This document shows, piece after piece, positions 10,675 through 22,990 of a DNA stretch of 64,000 nucleotides. This DNA is from Henckelia pumila (taxonomy: Eukaryota > Streptophyta > Magnoliopsida > Lamiales > Gesneriaceae): contig NW_027331831.1 of assembly GCF_033568475.1 (NCBI RefSeq), positions 5,766,001-5,830,000 of the forward strand. Reading direction: 5' to 3'. How positions within the stretch are numbered: the stretch's first letter is position 1; the number at the start of each line of letters is the position of its first letter. The notes beneath the pieces were generated by a model. The model was not told where the DNA came from, did not search any database, and saw nothing but the letters and a program-made list of their open reading frames with translations. Made by a program: the position numbers and the translations under genes.

Positions 10675-11989
10675 GATTTTTTATTAGTTTTTTTTTTTAA
10701 ACAAAAAAAGTAATTTAAAACTCGACGTATAATTGATGACGGGCATGAGAGGGCTATGTGTTTTTTTTTTTTTTTGACAGGTAAATTGTAAGTTTTATTA
10801 AGAACTAGTAGAGTCTTTTGTTTCTTTTAATTTTCTTTTTTGTTGGTATTTTATTTAACTGCAAAAAAGGGTATCATAGTCTGTCGTATAAAACTTGTCG
10901 AGTACGGTTTACCTTACTAGTGTAGTTTGCAATCTATTGCGTTAATTTGAGAGTTTACCCAGTGCGCACTGAAAGGTAGCGGTTGCTGGTTCTCACGTCA
11001 TAATAATCTTTAAAAAAATATCTTGTATGATTGGATTTGTTGCAACTGCGTGATGATGATATTAGATTTTACCAATACCTGAAATTCGTTCCAAGTCGTG
11101 AGCTAATTAAACTGATTAATACTAATCATTTAGTACTTGTATTATTAAAAAATTTATTTATAATAGTTATAAAACCCGGAATACATAATATCTAACAAAA
11201 ACCTTATAATCGGTGCGATCAAGTGGTTCGTAATTAATACCTCGGTAGATTTTTTTTTGAAACGGATTACTTAATTATATATAGAATAAAAAATTACTCT
11301 CTCTTTTTTGATTATATAGTTTTTTTTTATACATATTAAGAAAAATAATTGAAAAAACAAATTTCGTACAAACTTCTTATTTTATCCCTATTTAATGTAT
11401 TCAAAAAAATGATTGCATAATTTTCAAAGTGTAGTGAATAGGAGTATATTAGTAAATGATTATAAAAAAATATTAGTAAATATGATATATGTCTATATAT
11501 TTGGAACAAAAAATATATATATATAACCTATATTATTAGGACGGGGGAGTAATTCTTTTTAATATGTGAGATGGTCTTACCAGAACTTTTGTGATCAATA
11601 ACAAATTTTTTTTTTACATCAAAAAACAATTTTGTGCTCAATAACAATATAGACTATATATTGGTGTATGGATTCAATACAAAAATAGCGCTATCAACAT
11701 ATAAAATAAAATTTCATTAACTACAAAAATTTATAAAACTCTGGTAAGCTTGCATGTGCTTAAATTTTTTTAAACAGTAATCATTCATTAATTTGAAGGA
11801 GTAAAAGTCATGATATACAATCTCCAATAACCAATTGGGCAAAATATTACCACTAGATCAGTCTTAAACAGTAAACAAACATTAGTATTCAAAGAAGTGG
11901 AGGATATTGAACAAGCTTGCGCCTAGGGGTGTAATCGAGTCAAGTCGAGTAGCACACTACTCGAGCTTGAGCTCGTCTATATCTCGAAC
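10675..11989. other. AT-rich spacer
   Basis: Long AT-rich stretch without recognised genes. About 11930-11985 holds CGAGTCAAGTCGAGTAG and ACTACTCGAGCTTGAGCTCG, short CGAG-rich repeats of a kind frequent in plant repeats, just left of the copia element. Confidence 0.4.
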
Positions 11990-12654
11990 TTCGATTAGTA
12001 GCACTACAAAACCGAAGCACTTCGAACACTTCAAAGTGTTTTAGAAACTCAGACTCTAAACTCAGAAGTATGAGTATGCAAGAGGAAAGAAGAGAATCAG
12101 AAATGAGCGAGTTGGAATGAATGCAGATGAGGTCTATTTATAGACGTTGGAAGGCTGCCTCGGACAGTCGCACCGCTTCACTGCACACATGGCCGAGGAG
12201 ACGCAATGGTTCGGTCTGAAGAGACGCACCCGTTCAGTCGAAATGACGCACTGGTTCGGACCAAAAGGTCGCGTCCGTTTGTGAAAAGTTGCACTGTTTC
12301 GGGCTGAATGGTTGCACTGATTCGGAAGCAAAAATAAAATATTTAATTGATTTTTGTCCAAAAAAATTTATATCATGTTAAAGCCCAGCCCACGCCCATG
12401 TCCGGTCCGTGCCGAGCCGGCCGGCCGGTCGGACGGACGGCGGCGCGCGTGTGGCTAATGGTTCGAACCTAGCATAGTCTAGGTCTGCTCCCTTAAACAA
12501 ACATGGGTACCCCTTGGGACCCCAACTCATTGTCTCAATTTAGGCTATATATGTAGACATTTATTGCCACATTTTACCAATGTGGGACTATGAGCATCAA
12601 TGTCTCATTCACCATCTTTATTCCAACAACAATTGTCAAACAATTTTTCCAACA
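11990..12654 (-). repeat. 3' LTR of a Ty1/copia element
   Basis: On the minus strand the repeat starts TGTTGGAAAAATTG right after a purine tract (GTGGGGGAT), and a TATA-type box (TATAAATA) lies at 12135-12142. The right edge at 12654 is firm from the PPT junction; the left edge is approximate because no second LTR is present for comparison. Confidence 0.7.
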
Positions 12655-15600
12655 ATCCCCCACATGAATGTGATTTATGCGAATATGTATGCATATGCTA
12701 AAACAGAGTTTCTTACGAAAAATTATTGCATGGAGAGAGGTAGCTTGCGGCTTTGAACCTTCCTTAGTGAAATACTATCGGATTTACTAGGCTGCCTAGT
12801 GAACGTGATGTCTTGAACTATTCAGTTGTTGATGTAAACCAAGACAACAGTATTCACACAATAATTTTTCACACACTTTATTTGTTCTCACGGTTTTGTC
12901 CGTTTTGGCCCTGGACAACATCTTGGATTCTTAAGTGTTTCATTGAAGCGGCCCGTCTTCACACTTAAATAGGTGACCTCCTATTATATGAGTATCCTGT
13001 CATACTCTATTTCTTATAAAAATATAGGAATCATTAAAAGTTTGTTAAAATTTAACATCACTACTTGCACAGGTTGCACTTTTATCCTAGGAATGAGAAT
13101 AGAACGAAGTTCTAAGCGCACACGAACATTCATAACTTGATTTTCCCATTGAACCAAGATCTTGGGATCTCCAATCTACAAGGTTGGGTTTCCGCTATGA
13201 ATTATCCTTTAATTTTGTAGGTTTTAATCACATTCCTCTTGATAAGCAGTTTACTTGATCTCTTCCTAAACCTTTTGTCAACGGATCCGCTAAGTTATCT
13301 TTTCAACTGCGATAACCTCATTTGAGATCAACTGCCTAATGGTATTATGTCTTCGACGTATGTGTCTTGACTTACCATTATACATACTACTTTGTGCCCT
13401 ACCTATAGCCGACTGACTATCGCAATGTATCATTATTGCTGGCACTGGTTTTGTCCAACACGGAATATCTTCTAGGAAATTACGAAGCCATTCCGCTTCT
13501 TCTCCTGCTTTGTCTAAGGCTATGAATTCCGATTTCATAGTTGAACGAGCTATACATGTTTGTTTAGAGGAGTTCCACGGCACTGCTCCTCCACCGATGG
13601 TTAACACATATCCACTTGTGGACTTGGAGTCTTTTGTGTCAGAAATCCAATTTGCATCACAATATCCTTCAAGTACAGAAGGATGTGTTGCATAATGTAA
13701 TCCATAGTCCATTGAATACTTTAAGTATTTAAATACTCTTTCCAATGCTTTCCAATGATCATGACTAGGATTACTTGTGAATCTACTCAATTTATTTATT
13801 GAGTAAGCAATATCAGGACGAACACAATTTGTAATATACATTAAACTTCTAATAATCCTTGCATATTGCTGTTGAGATACGGGTTCACCATGATTTTTAG
13901 ATAAATGTAAATTTAAATCTACGGGTGATCTAACCGGCGTAACATCATACGCATTGAATTTCCTAAGTACTTTCTCAATATAATGAGATTGTATTAGGGT
14001 AATTCCTTCAGACGTTTTTTCAATCTTAATTCCTAAGATAATGTCTGCTTTTCCCATATCTTTCATGTCAAAATGTTTTGTCAACATTTTCTTAATAGTC
14101 ATGATGACATCATGGCTACTTCCCATAACAAGCATGTCGTCTACATATAGACAAACAATTACATATGAGTTAGGTGTGCTCTTTATATAAACACATATAT
14201 CACACTCGTTAATCTTGAATCCATTTGACATCATTGTTTTGTCAAACTTTTCATGCCATTGTTTAGGAGCTTGTTTTAGCCCATACAATGATTTAACGAG
14301 TTTGCACACTTTCTTTTCTTGACCAGGAGCTATAAAACCTTCAGGTTGTTCCATATATATTTCTTCTTCCAACTCACCATTTAAAAATACCGTCTTTACA
14401 TCCATTTGATGAATTTCGAGATTATTTAAAGCTAAAATTGCTATAAGTGCTCGAATAGACGTTATTCTTGTAACAGGTGAATATGTATTGAAGAAATCCA
14501 ACCCTTATTTTTGTCTAAATCCTTTACCCACTAACCTTGCTTTGTATTTTTCAACAGATCCATCAGCTTTGTATTTTCTTTTTAGGATCCATTTGCATCC
14601 TAAAGGTTTGCTTCCTGGTGGAAGATCTACTAATTCCCAAGTATGATTTTGCATGATGGAATCTATTTCGCTGTTTATGGCCTCTTTCCAAAGCGGGGCG
14701 TCAGGACTAAATAACGCTTCGCTTAAGGTCCTTGGATCATTTTCTATTGCATAACTAAGAAAATCAGGACCAAAAGTTTTAGCTATCTTAGCTCTCTTAC
14801 TACGCCTTGGTTCTTCACTTTCATGAGTTTCCTCATTAGTAGATTCATGAATTCTTTTGGAAGAGCTCTTTTCTTTTCCTTCTTTACAAGGAAAGACGTT
14901 CTCAAAAAATGCAGCATTCCTCGATTCAATAATGGTATTTTCATGTATATCAGGAATCACTGACTTGTGCACTAGGAATCTATATGCACTACTGTTGTTT
15001 GCATATCCAATGAAGATGCAATATACAGTCTTAGGTCCAATCTTCACTTGTTTTGGCTTTGGTATTTCTACTTTCGCCAAACACCCCCACACTTTCAAGT
15101 ATTTGTATGAGGGCTTATGTCCTTTCCACAATTCGTAAGGAGTTTCATTCTTCTTTTTATATGAAATTTTGTTAAGAATATGATTTGCCGAAAGGATTGC
15201 TTCCCCCCACAAGTTTTGGGGTAATCCAGAACTTATTAGCATGGCATTCATAATCTCCTTAAGAGTACGGTTTTTCCTTTCCGCAACACCATTAGATTGT
15301 GGTGAATAAGGAGCAGTTGTTTGATGAAAAATGCCAGATTCATTGCAAAATTCTTCAAAAGGAGCAACATATTCACCTCCTCTATCACTACGAATTTTCT
15401 TGATTCGTTTGCCTAATTGATTTTCAACTTTATTCTTATATGTCTTAAATGCTTCAAGAGCTTCATCTTTGCTTCTTAAAAGAAACACATAACAGAATCG
15501 TGTGCAATCATCTATGAATGTAATAAAGTACTTTTTCCCACCTCTAGTTTGTACAAACTTTAAATCACAAACATCAGTGTGAATTAGTTCTAGAGGTATT

Positions 15601-16320
15601 GTACTTCTTTCCACTGTATGAAAATGTACTTTAGTTAATTTAACTTCAACACATACTTCACATTTGTAGTTTGAATCAATCTTAGTTCTTGGAATAAGAT
15701 TTAATTTTCCAAGTTTTCTCAAAGTATTGAAGTTAACATGTCCTAATCTAGTATGCTATAAATTAAAACATTCAACCAAATAATTCAAAGCATTAACTTT
15801 ATTACTTTCAAACTCGCGAAGTACAGTCATTACATTCATCTTTAACAGTCCCTTTTCTATATATCCTTTTCCTAGGAACTGTCTATTTTTCATGATTACA
15901 ACTTTGTCGGCTTCAAACACTATTCTAAATCCGGCCTTGACCAGTCTAGATCCCGATACAAGATTCTTTCTTATGTCCGAAACATGGAGGACATCGATGG
16001 GAGTAAGCTCATTTCCCGAAGTCATCTTGATCACCACTTTGCCTAAACCAACGATGTTGGAAGTTGCATTGTTACTCATATAGAGTTGTCTTCCACTTAT
16101 AGGAGTATACTTCGAGAATAACTCCTTGTCAGCACAAACATGTCGTGTTGCTCCAGTGTCGATATACCATTCTCTAGGATGATCAACCATGTTAGCCTCG
16201 AAGACTACTGCTGATAGATCTATTTCAGACAAGTCAATAGGCACATATTTGTGTTGAACAACATTTGCTCGATACTGATTGTCCTTCTTTGGTAAGCGAC
16301 AATCCTTGGCCTTGTGGCTG
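12655..16320 (-). mobile_element. Ty1/copia element, Tork-like, broken
   Basis: Read on the minus strand, the parts are in copia order: end of a gag zinc-knuckle region and protease (about 15756-16320, with the DTGATRH active-site string), integrase core with its following HHCC-preceded domain (about 14700-15722), then reverse transcriptase (YVDDM box near 14130) and RNase H (about 13290-13700). The primer-side LTR and most of gag are absent and the right edge abuts a LINE fragment. The coding region has at least three breaks. This is a fossil; with one LTR left, age cannot be taken from LTR comparison. Clade is inferred from wording of the protease and RT segments. Confidence 0.9.
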
Positions 16321-16329
16321 AATGGTTGC

Positions 16330-16622
16330 ACAGATTCTTGGGAGGCAGCTTCTGCAATTTACTTGCCCATTGAGATCTTGGGGGGGTGGATGACGACTTG
16401 GCGAAAGAGATTCAATCTTGTCTGGGATCTTCGGCCTTCTTGTTTGTCAAGCACGTCCGTAGAAGTGCTAATGGAGTGGCTCACTACTTAGCCCAGGAGG
16501 GCTCTTAACTCTTTGTCTAGTTTCGAATTTACTTGTGAGAGTGTACCTTCTTGGTTTGTAAACTTTGCTTTTAGGGAGTTCGTCCCTCTTTAATTTAATG
16601 TTGTTTATCTAAAAAAAAAAAG
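16330..16622 (+). mobile_element. 3' end of an L1-type LINE
   Basis: The plus strand encodes the end of a plant LINE RNase H-like region (VKHVRRSANGVAHYLAQEG, then a stop at 16507-16509), followed by a short 3' UTR and a poly(A) run of 12 at about 16611-16622. Only the last few hundred bases remain. It directly adjoins the copia fragment, so either the LINE landed in the copia element or a deletion joined them. Confidence 0.75.
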
Positions 16623-16814
16623 ATTTCGTGCTTAATTTAAAATTAAATAAATAGTAATGAGCATATGCATAGGTTGAGTTCAACTTACTCGTGTCTGTCA
16701 TGTTCGGAAAACTTCGATGCAACCACAAAAGTTCAACTTTTTAATAGGGATATTTGATTTGACTCTTGAAAAGTATGTTTTCACTGTAAAAGTGTTAATT
16801 GCGTATTTTTTTAA

Positions 16815-16995
16815 GGGAAATGCTATATGTACATAGAAGGTTACACGTTGGGTTACACACTTCACATGAATTTACCAAATTATCCCTCCATTTTATTTGA
16901 AAAAATTCTTTCCAAAATACATCAAGGATATTTATGTAATGTCAAGTGTAACGTGTAACCCAACGTGTAACTTTTCGTGTACATGTAACATTACC
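16815..16995. mobile_element. MITE with 9-bp target duplication (Mutator-like)
   Basis: A 181-bp element begins GGGAAATGCTATATGTACA and ends TGTACATGTAACATTACC. The arms carry GTTACACGTTGGGTTACAC and its inverted copy GTGTAACCCAACGTGTAAC. The 9-bp TTTTTTTAA flanks it on both sides (16806-16814 and 16996-17004). A 9-bp duplication suggests Mutator-type transposition, with the caution that the duplicated bases are low complexity. No coding content. Confidence 0.7.
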
Positions 16996-17004
16996 TTTTT
17001 TTAA

Positions 17005-17540
17005 TATATATTGATTTACATAAAAAAAACATTTGATCCAAAAAAAAATTAATTATTATTATTTAACCTATTTTATTATTTATTTAACCTTAAAAAATAA
17101 AAATAAAAATGGAAAGTTGCGGGCGGTACTAAAATTTGGACACAAACTAGGTAGGAGCGCACTTTTTATGGTCCAAATTTCTACTCGAGTCTTTACAGTC
17201 CGATCACAGATGAATCCAAGGGCTCAAATTCATCCACGATGCCCACCGATTCGCCTTTGATTAATCCAACACGTTATGGCTCAGAAGGCTTCCACGCTAC
17301 CGCCTCCACATCCGTCCGATCGAGAAACGATCCGACGGCCACTGTAACGTCGGCCCTTCTCATCTTCTTCCCTATATGCTCTTATTGGAAACATTAATGT
17401 CCCGCTCTTTTCGCTCTGACAACTAAATATCTATTTCTCTAAATTCTCCAGCTTTCTCTCTCTACGACATTTTGGTTTCTCTCTCTACATTCTATATTTC
17501 ATTCTTTTTTATTTGGCTTAGTGTGAGGGGAAGGGAGATG
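17005..17540 (+). promoter_or_regulatory. HY5 5' flank with T/G-box and leader
   Basis: CACGTT at 17270-17275 is a T/G-box core, and a second ACGT core lies at 17347-17350. TATATG at 17373-17378 could be the TATA element. The leader that follows is rich in CTCTCT pyrimidine tracts. In Arabidopsis, HY5 is known to bind ACGT-core elements including a T/G-box in its own promoter, so autoregulation is plausible here but not shown. Confidence 0.45.
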
Positions 17541-20085
17541 ATGCAAGAGCAAGCTACGAGTTCTATTGCGGCCAACTCCTTGCCTTCGAGTAGCGAGAGA
17601 TCGTCTAGCTCTGCTCTTAATGTTGAAGTCAAAGAAGGTTTTTTTATCCTGTTTAATCTTTAGAATACCATGTTTACTGGTTCTAAAAATCTTTACTTGG
17701 AATGACCCTCTTGTCAAGATTGCGTCTTTTATATTTCTTACTATTTTGGGAAAGGATTTTTGTACGTTTGTGTCTTCTTCATCGGCTGACTGCAGATCAT
17801 GAGCTGAATTGTCTTGAAAAGTTGTTATCTTGTGTAGATATCACCTCCATTTCTGACTAATGCGTGCAGATTCTTTAGTTTCTTAAATATGTTGTACTTC
17901 TGGTTTTAGGAGGGATTCAGATTCAGACAAAATTCTTATGCTGGTTCTGAGAATCTGAAACCTGTGATTATTGTCATATTTGAAAAACTGGCGCTGCAAA
18001 GAGATGTTTTACTTTTATATTCTTGCATATTGTACGGTCTATAAATATTTTGTGGAACTTGATGAAGGAATGGAGAGCGATGATGAATTAAGAAGAGTGC
18101 CCGAAATGGGTGGCGAGGCAGTTGGTCTGATGGCTTCCGGTGGTTCAGTTGGCGGACAGGTTCAGCAATCAACAAGCGGTTCAAGAAGGAGAGGAAGAAG
18201 TCCAGCTGACAAAGAGAACAAGAGGTTAAAAAGGTGGTTGAATGCTGATTAAGGCCTATCTTATCCAATCAAATATTGTCATTTCATCACTGATCCCCCA
18301 CTTAAATATTTGAACCCAACGTTGAGTTAGCATCAATTATTTGTGATCATTGATTGTCAGTAAGGATAGGAATGCCTTTTGTGATTTTTGCTCGATTTTC
18401 CTAGGTTGTTGAGGAACCGAGTATCAGCTCAGCAAGCAAGGGAGAGGAAGAAGGCACACTTGATTGACTTGGAGGGAAGGGTGAAAGAGTTGGAGACTAA
18501 GAATGCTGAACTTGAAGAAAGGCTTTCCACTTTGCAAAATGAGAACCAAATGCTTAGACAGGTTCATTTTCATATAGGCACTCGTGTTCTGAAATTCTTG
18601 CATTTTATTATTGTGTAATAAATAAGGTATGTGTTGCTGCTTGATATTTGTTACAGTCAAGAGTATTTTTACTCATTCTCTGCTAGAATCATGATGGTTT
18701 TGAAATTTAGGTTGCTTGCAGTTTACATGTGCTTTATATGATTGCATGGAGTAATAAGGGATGTTTCTGGATTCACTTGATTGTAATTTTTCCTTTTTGT
18801 AGTTATTCAATGTTTTGTGTTAAGACTTCATGCGTGCTACGTTAAACCTTAAGCTTTAGAACAGTACCCAAACCTAAATAACTAGTATTATAGGTGGGAT
18901 GATCTCCCAAACTCGTTGGACACTCCACAATTTCTTGTGGAGCCCTTACTTGATCGTAACATTCCCTACACCTTGAGGCCCATGATGGCCCACTCTAGAC
19001 TCTGCTTCAAACGTATAATGTGAGCATGAGCCACATTATTAATAGTAAACCGATGAAGGTTCTTTTTCTTATCATTCCTTTCATTGTGGTGATTCTCAAT
19101 GAGAACACCTTTACTAGGTCAGGAAAAGCCGAAAGGAGAGTGTATACACAATAGATTAATCATACAGGTTTAAGAGTTTCTCGAACTGCATGGTCACCCC
19201 ACAATTTTTTGTAGAAATGTGGATCATTGCATACTACATGTGTTTTTGTCTACATGGCTAAAATATCATGACAACTATAGCTGGCCTCGACGAGATTTAA
19301 GTTTGTATGTCATTTGTGGTGGACTTTATAATTTGCTTTTACCTTTCTATGTTTTTCAACTGATAGCTAGGTTGGTAGGTCTCTTGATTATGTAGATAAT
19401 ACAGTTATTTAATCATGGGGAGATTATCACCTTGTCCCAGATAACTTGCACGTGTACTCTCTTCAAACATCCACGCTTTGAGTTCTTGTAAGACTATCAC
19501 GTGTAACTATTAATGGCATTCTACTCTTTCAAATCTGAGAGTTAAGCTATACTGTAGCAATTTCAAGTTTTCTTCAATTCCGAGTAAAACACCTCAAAGT
19601 TGGCCTCCTTCAACAACCATTGGTGAACTTTGAGGAAGAGGATATATTTCTTGAAGTTTTTTCCCCTCATTGAAAGCATTCCCTCTCCAGTACAATGAAC
19701 ACACTAGTCTTTCAAGGATTTGCTTTCCTTGATAGCATTCTGTGATCAACGATGGAAGTTCAAAGAAAATATATGTTTGCCCAAAAAATATCTTTAGAGC
19801 CCATTCATCCCTAAAGCAAGGTACTGGATTTTATTTGTATCATGAAATGATGGTTTTGAATCCCATGGACCGGCTGTCTCAATCTCATATCAGCGTCTGA
19901 CTGTATACAATTGGTAACCATGTATTGTTGATTGATGTCTATAATATGTTGTATTGATCATACATGTAATGACAACAAATACAAGGAAAGTTTCGATCTT
20001 GATTTTTACGCGAAGCTCGTAAATGTTTTTGCTACAGATACTTAAGAATACAACTGCGGCCGGCTCGCAGGAAGGCAGAAAGTAG
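17541..20085 (+). CDS. HY5: bZIP transcription factor HY5
   Basis: Four exons (17541-17637, 18068-18233, 18405-18561, 20038-20085) give 155 residues. HY5 is the nuclear light-response activator degraded through COP1. The N terminus [20 protein letters not shown] is the HY5 wording (not HYH). The COP1-binding VPE motif sits in [14 protein letters not shown], about residues 35-47, beside an acidic CK2-type site. The bZIP follows: a basic region with [13 protein letters not shown], then a leucine zipper through [13 protein letters not shown], with a short tail [12 protein letters not shown] second ATG lies one codon upstream (17538); 17541 matches the family start. The exon 1 donor (G|GTTTTT) and the acceptor at 18067 are weak but are the only ones joining KEG to MESDDE. 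The last intron is long (1,476 bp). Confidence 0.95.
18860..19900. other. Repeat-like insert in HY5 intron 3
   Basis: The middle of the intron is less AT-rich than its ends and contains two related strings, ACTCCACAATTTCTTGTGGAG (about 18925) and CACCCCACAATTTTTTGTAGA (about 19195). No terminal repeats, target duplication or open frame were found. It could be an old transposon remnant. Confidence 0.3.
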
Positions 20086-21150
20086 ATTGTTCTTCAGATC
20101 TTCAAGAAAAGAGATCAAGTGCCATTACAATTTTTCTTTCTCACTTGATGATGGTTTTAATGTAGTGTGGAGATGGAAGAGGAAATGAAATGATTTAGGA
20201 AATGTTTGCCTAATTTGCTTGTTTTTTCTGACTTGTAATGCTGTAATCCAAATTTTCTCTAATGTTTATTATATATATTTCTCATGAAATATCTGAAAAT
20301 GTTGTGTTAGTGACACTTTCTAAATCTGGGTTCAGCGTTGCAGGGGAATTAAAATAAATTTTCTTTTAGGAATTTAACATCAAATTTAATAGGATGGAAT
20401 TGCACATGTCGTGTGTTGTTTTACTCATTTTGCACATGGAGAGAATTTACTCGTTTTGTGCTTTTTTTTTTTTTTTCTTTTTTTCTTTTTTTTAATCTAT
20501 ACATCAACATTGAATTGCTATAAATATGAGACATGTTGAATTGCTATAAATATGAGACTAATGGGTGTTGGGTATGCCCAAGTAATAGCAAGTCTTCTAT
20601 TAAATTATTTCATTGATGTTTATACGAACGTGATATGAGTTACTTGACTCATATCTGTCATAAAACGTAATATTTTTTTATGAGTTTAGTTGATTAAGAA
20701 ATCAATAATTATCTGGAACTAATAATCATCTACTTATTTCATCTCGGTTTGTATCTTTCAGAAATATTGAAAGAGTGTTAGTAAAAAAATATGCTTTTGT
20801 AGAAATGATTAAATTTATAAATTATAAGAAAACGAAAAAGAATCAAATGTTGATAGTGTTCGGAAACAAAAGTGAAAAACTAAAAATCAAGTTAGGTAGT
20901 GTTTGATAAATAAGTGATTACAATGATTTTAGTTTTGATTTTTTTTATTAGAATCACTTTTGGAGAATCATAATCATCATATGACTAATTTTTGAATTTT
21001 AATTAAATTAAGCATAAGTTAACACATAATTTGAGTTTAAAGAACACATAAGATTGTTTTTTTAAGTCAAAATTTGATGATTTTTTTAATGATTGCAAAC
21101 AATCTCTTAGTATAAAATCATTAATCATATACTTTTAGTAAATTGTTAAG
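20086..21150. other. HY5 3' region and AT-rich spacer
   Basis: The 3' UTR of HY5 probably ends within the first few hundred bases. The rest is AT-rich, with a poly(T) run near 20463-20492 and a short repeat (TTGAATTGCTATAAATATGAGAC, twice, near 20510-20560). No gene was seen. Confidence 0.4.
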
Positions 21151-21928
21151 CAGAGTCGTACCTGAGTTTGGAAGCTTGAGGCAAAAGATAAAATATGGGT
21201 CCTCTTATTATAATAACGGTAAAGTTCGGTTCACGGATAACAAATATAATAAATAGTATATAAATACACATAAACAATATATTACATCAATAATATGTCC
21301 ACAAATATTTGAAACAATGACATAAATACTACTCATATAGATGTTTTAGATGCGCTAATAATTTTTAAATTTGTGTAATCTAATTGTCAAACCATTTATC
21401 TGTCAATATACAACATAATCAGTCCTTTTTAGTATACCCTATAACATTTTTATATCAAAGATAATTCTTAATTATTTCAACTTGAGAAAACTTTTTTTTG
21501 CTGATATAATTCTTCCTAATATGGTTAAAAAAAATTTATGGCCAATATTAGTATTTAAAATTCAATCATTCATTTTTGTCATATATAATAGCATATATTA
21601 CTCTTTTACATTTGTTTTAGCATCTTACGACAATTAACTCCAAATATAACTCCTCACTATTAATGTATGAACGTTTATTGTTACTAAAAAATAGTTGAAG
21701 CTTCATACAAGACTTCTTTAATCTTAAGGTTTATCTATTAGTTTCTCCATTTTTTTTTTTTGAAAAAAAACTCAAAAATTTATTGATATTGTTTAAATTA
21801 TTCAAACTAAATTTGAGAAGAAAATTATTCTTCATCCATTATATAAAAAATATTAAATTTGGTATTATTTTTATTTAACATTGGTTATTTGTTTTTTTAA
21901 AAAATTCAGTGAATACCAAATTAGCGCG

Positions 21929-21977
<49 letters not shown>

Positions 21978-22054
21978 TAAAATAAAATTGGGCCACTTCC
22001 ATCGTCGGGCCCCGAGACGGAGGCCTCTTTGGCCTTATGGAAGGTCCGACCCTG
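21151..22054 (-). mobile_element. Decayed hAT transposon
   Basis: The ends are CAGAGTCGTACCT and, inverted, CAGGGTCGGACCT (11 of 13 match). The 8-bp TTGTTAAG flanks it perfectly (21143-21150 and 22055-22062), as hAT insertion requires. On the minus strand around 21470-21510 the words SFLKLK and then a frame-shifted LIKNYL-like stretch recall the conserved SFSKLKLIKNYL block near the C terminus of plant TTF-type hAT transposases. The element is 904 bp, so most of the transposase is gone. A (TA)n run sits near the right end (about 21945-21972). Confidence 0.8.
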
Positions 22055-22879
22055 TTGTTAAGTGAAGGTTATGTCCATTGAAGATGAAATTAATTCCGAA
22101 AAAATATCAATGTTTATAATCAGATAACGTATCATGTGTGTGAGATTTTTTAGATTATAGTTATTATATGAGTACTTTACAACAGACCATTGGATCTTAT
22201 GTAGAGACCACTTAATCGTTCATTGATCTAACAATTATGCAGTGCACAACACCGTAAAAGATCCGTGTTCAATTTATGTAATCATAGACTGCAAACTATT
22301 TTTTTAAAAAAATTTTTATCATCACCTAAAATGCCAAAATCAAAAGAATGAGACTATACAACAGATAAAATATAAAATTAATATAATAAAACTTGACTCA
22401 CGTAGAGTTGTAACAAAATAATATATGTATAATGAGAAAATAAAATATATTTTTGAACAACCAAACACCGACAGCTCTCATAATCATACATTTAAGACTA
22501 AATAATGCAAAATGACAATTATTAATGTTATTAAAAAATGGTTCTACATTGAGTGTGACTTCCTAACCAAAAATAGGAGGAGATTGACTCTCTACTCTCC
22601 TTCTATACATACTATATACTGAAAATTAATTTTTATTTTAAACAAAAAATTTTTTTTTTCAAAAGGATATTTAATATTTTAAATTATTTTTTTATCATTA
22701 CACGAATTAGTTTTTTAGTAAGAGAGATGGTATAAATTTTTTTCTTGTTGGATAAAGGGAATTTAATGTATAATTTTGAAGTTTTTTTTTTTTTTGAGAG
22801 AATTTTGAAGTAGTTTTATATATATTGTAGAGCGATAAATGTGAAAAGCAGGGGCATTTTAGTAATATGACGAAGAAAT

Positions 22880-22990
22880 AGAGTCCGCCGACAGCTCAGT
22901 TGGTAAGCTTTGTGTAGGGAGTGTGACCGGCAACAGGCGGTTGCAGCCAAAGTACAGTCTGTCCACAGCCACTCTATGGGTTGGAATATA
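22880..22990 (+). mobile_element. Possible tRNA-derived SINE remnant
   Basis: CAGCTCAGTTGGTAAGC resembles a Pol III A box, and GGCGGTTGCAGCC about 45 bp on could be a degraded B box. No clear poly(A/T) tail or target duplication was found. It does not fold into a credible tRNA. Confidence 0.35.

Noticed and set aside
22880-22960. tRNA gene
   Set aside because: Only the A-box part is good; anticodon and T arms do not pair.
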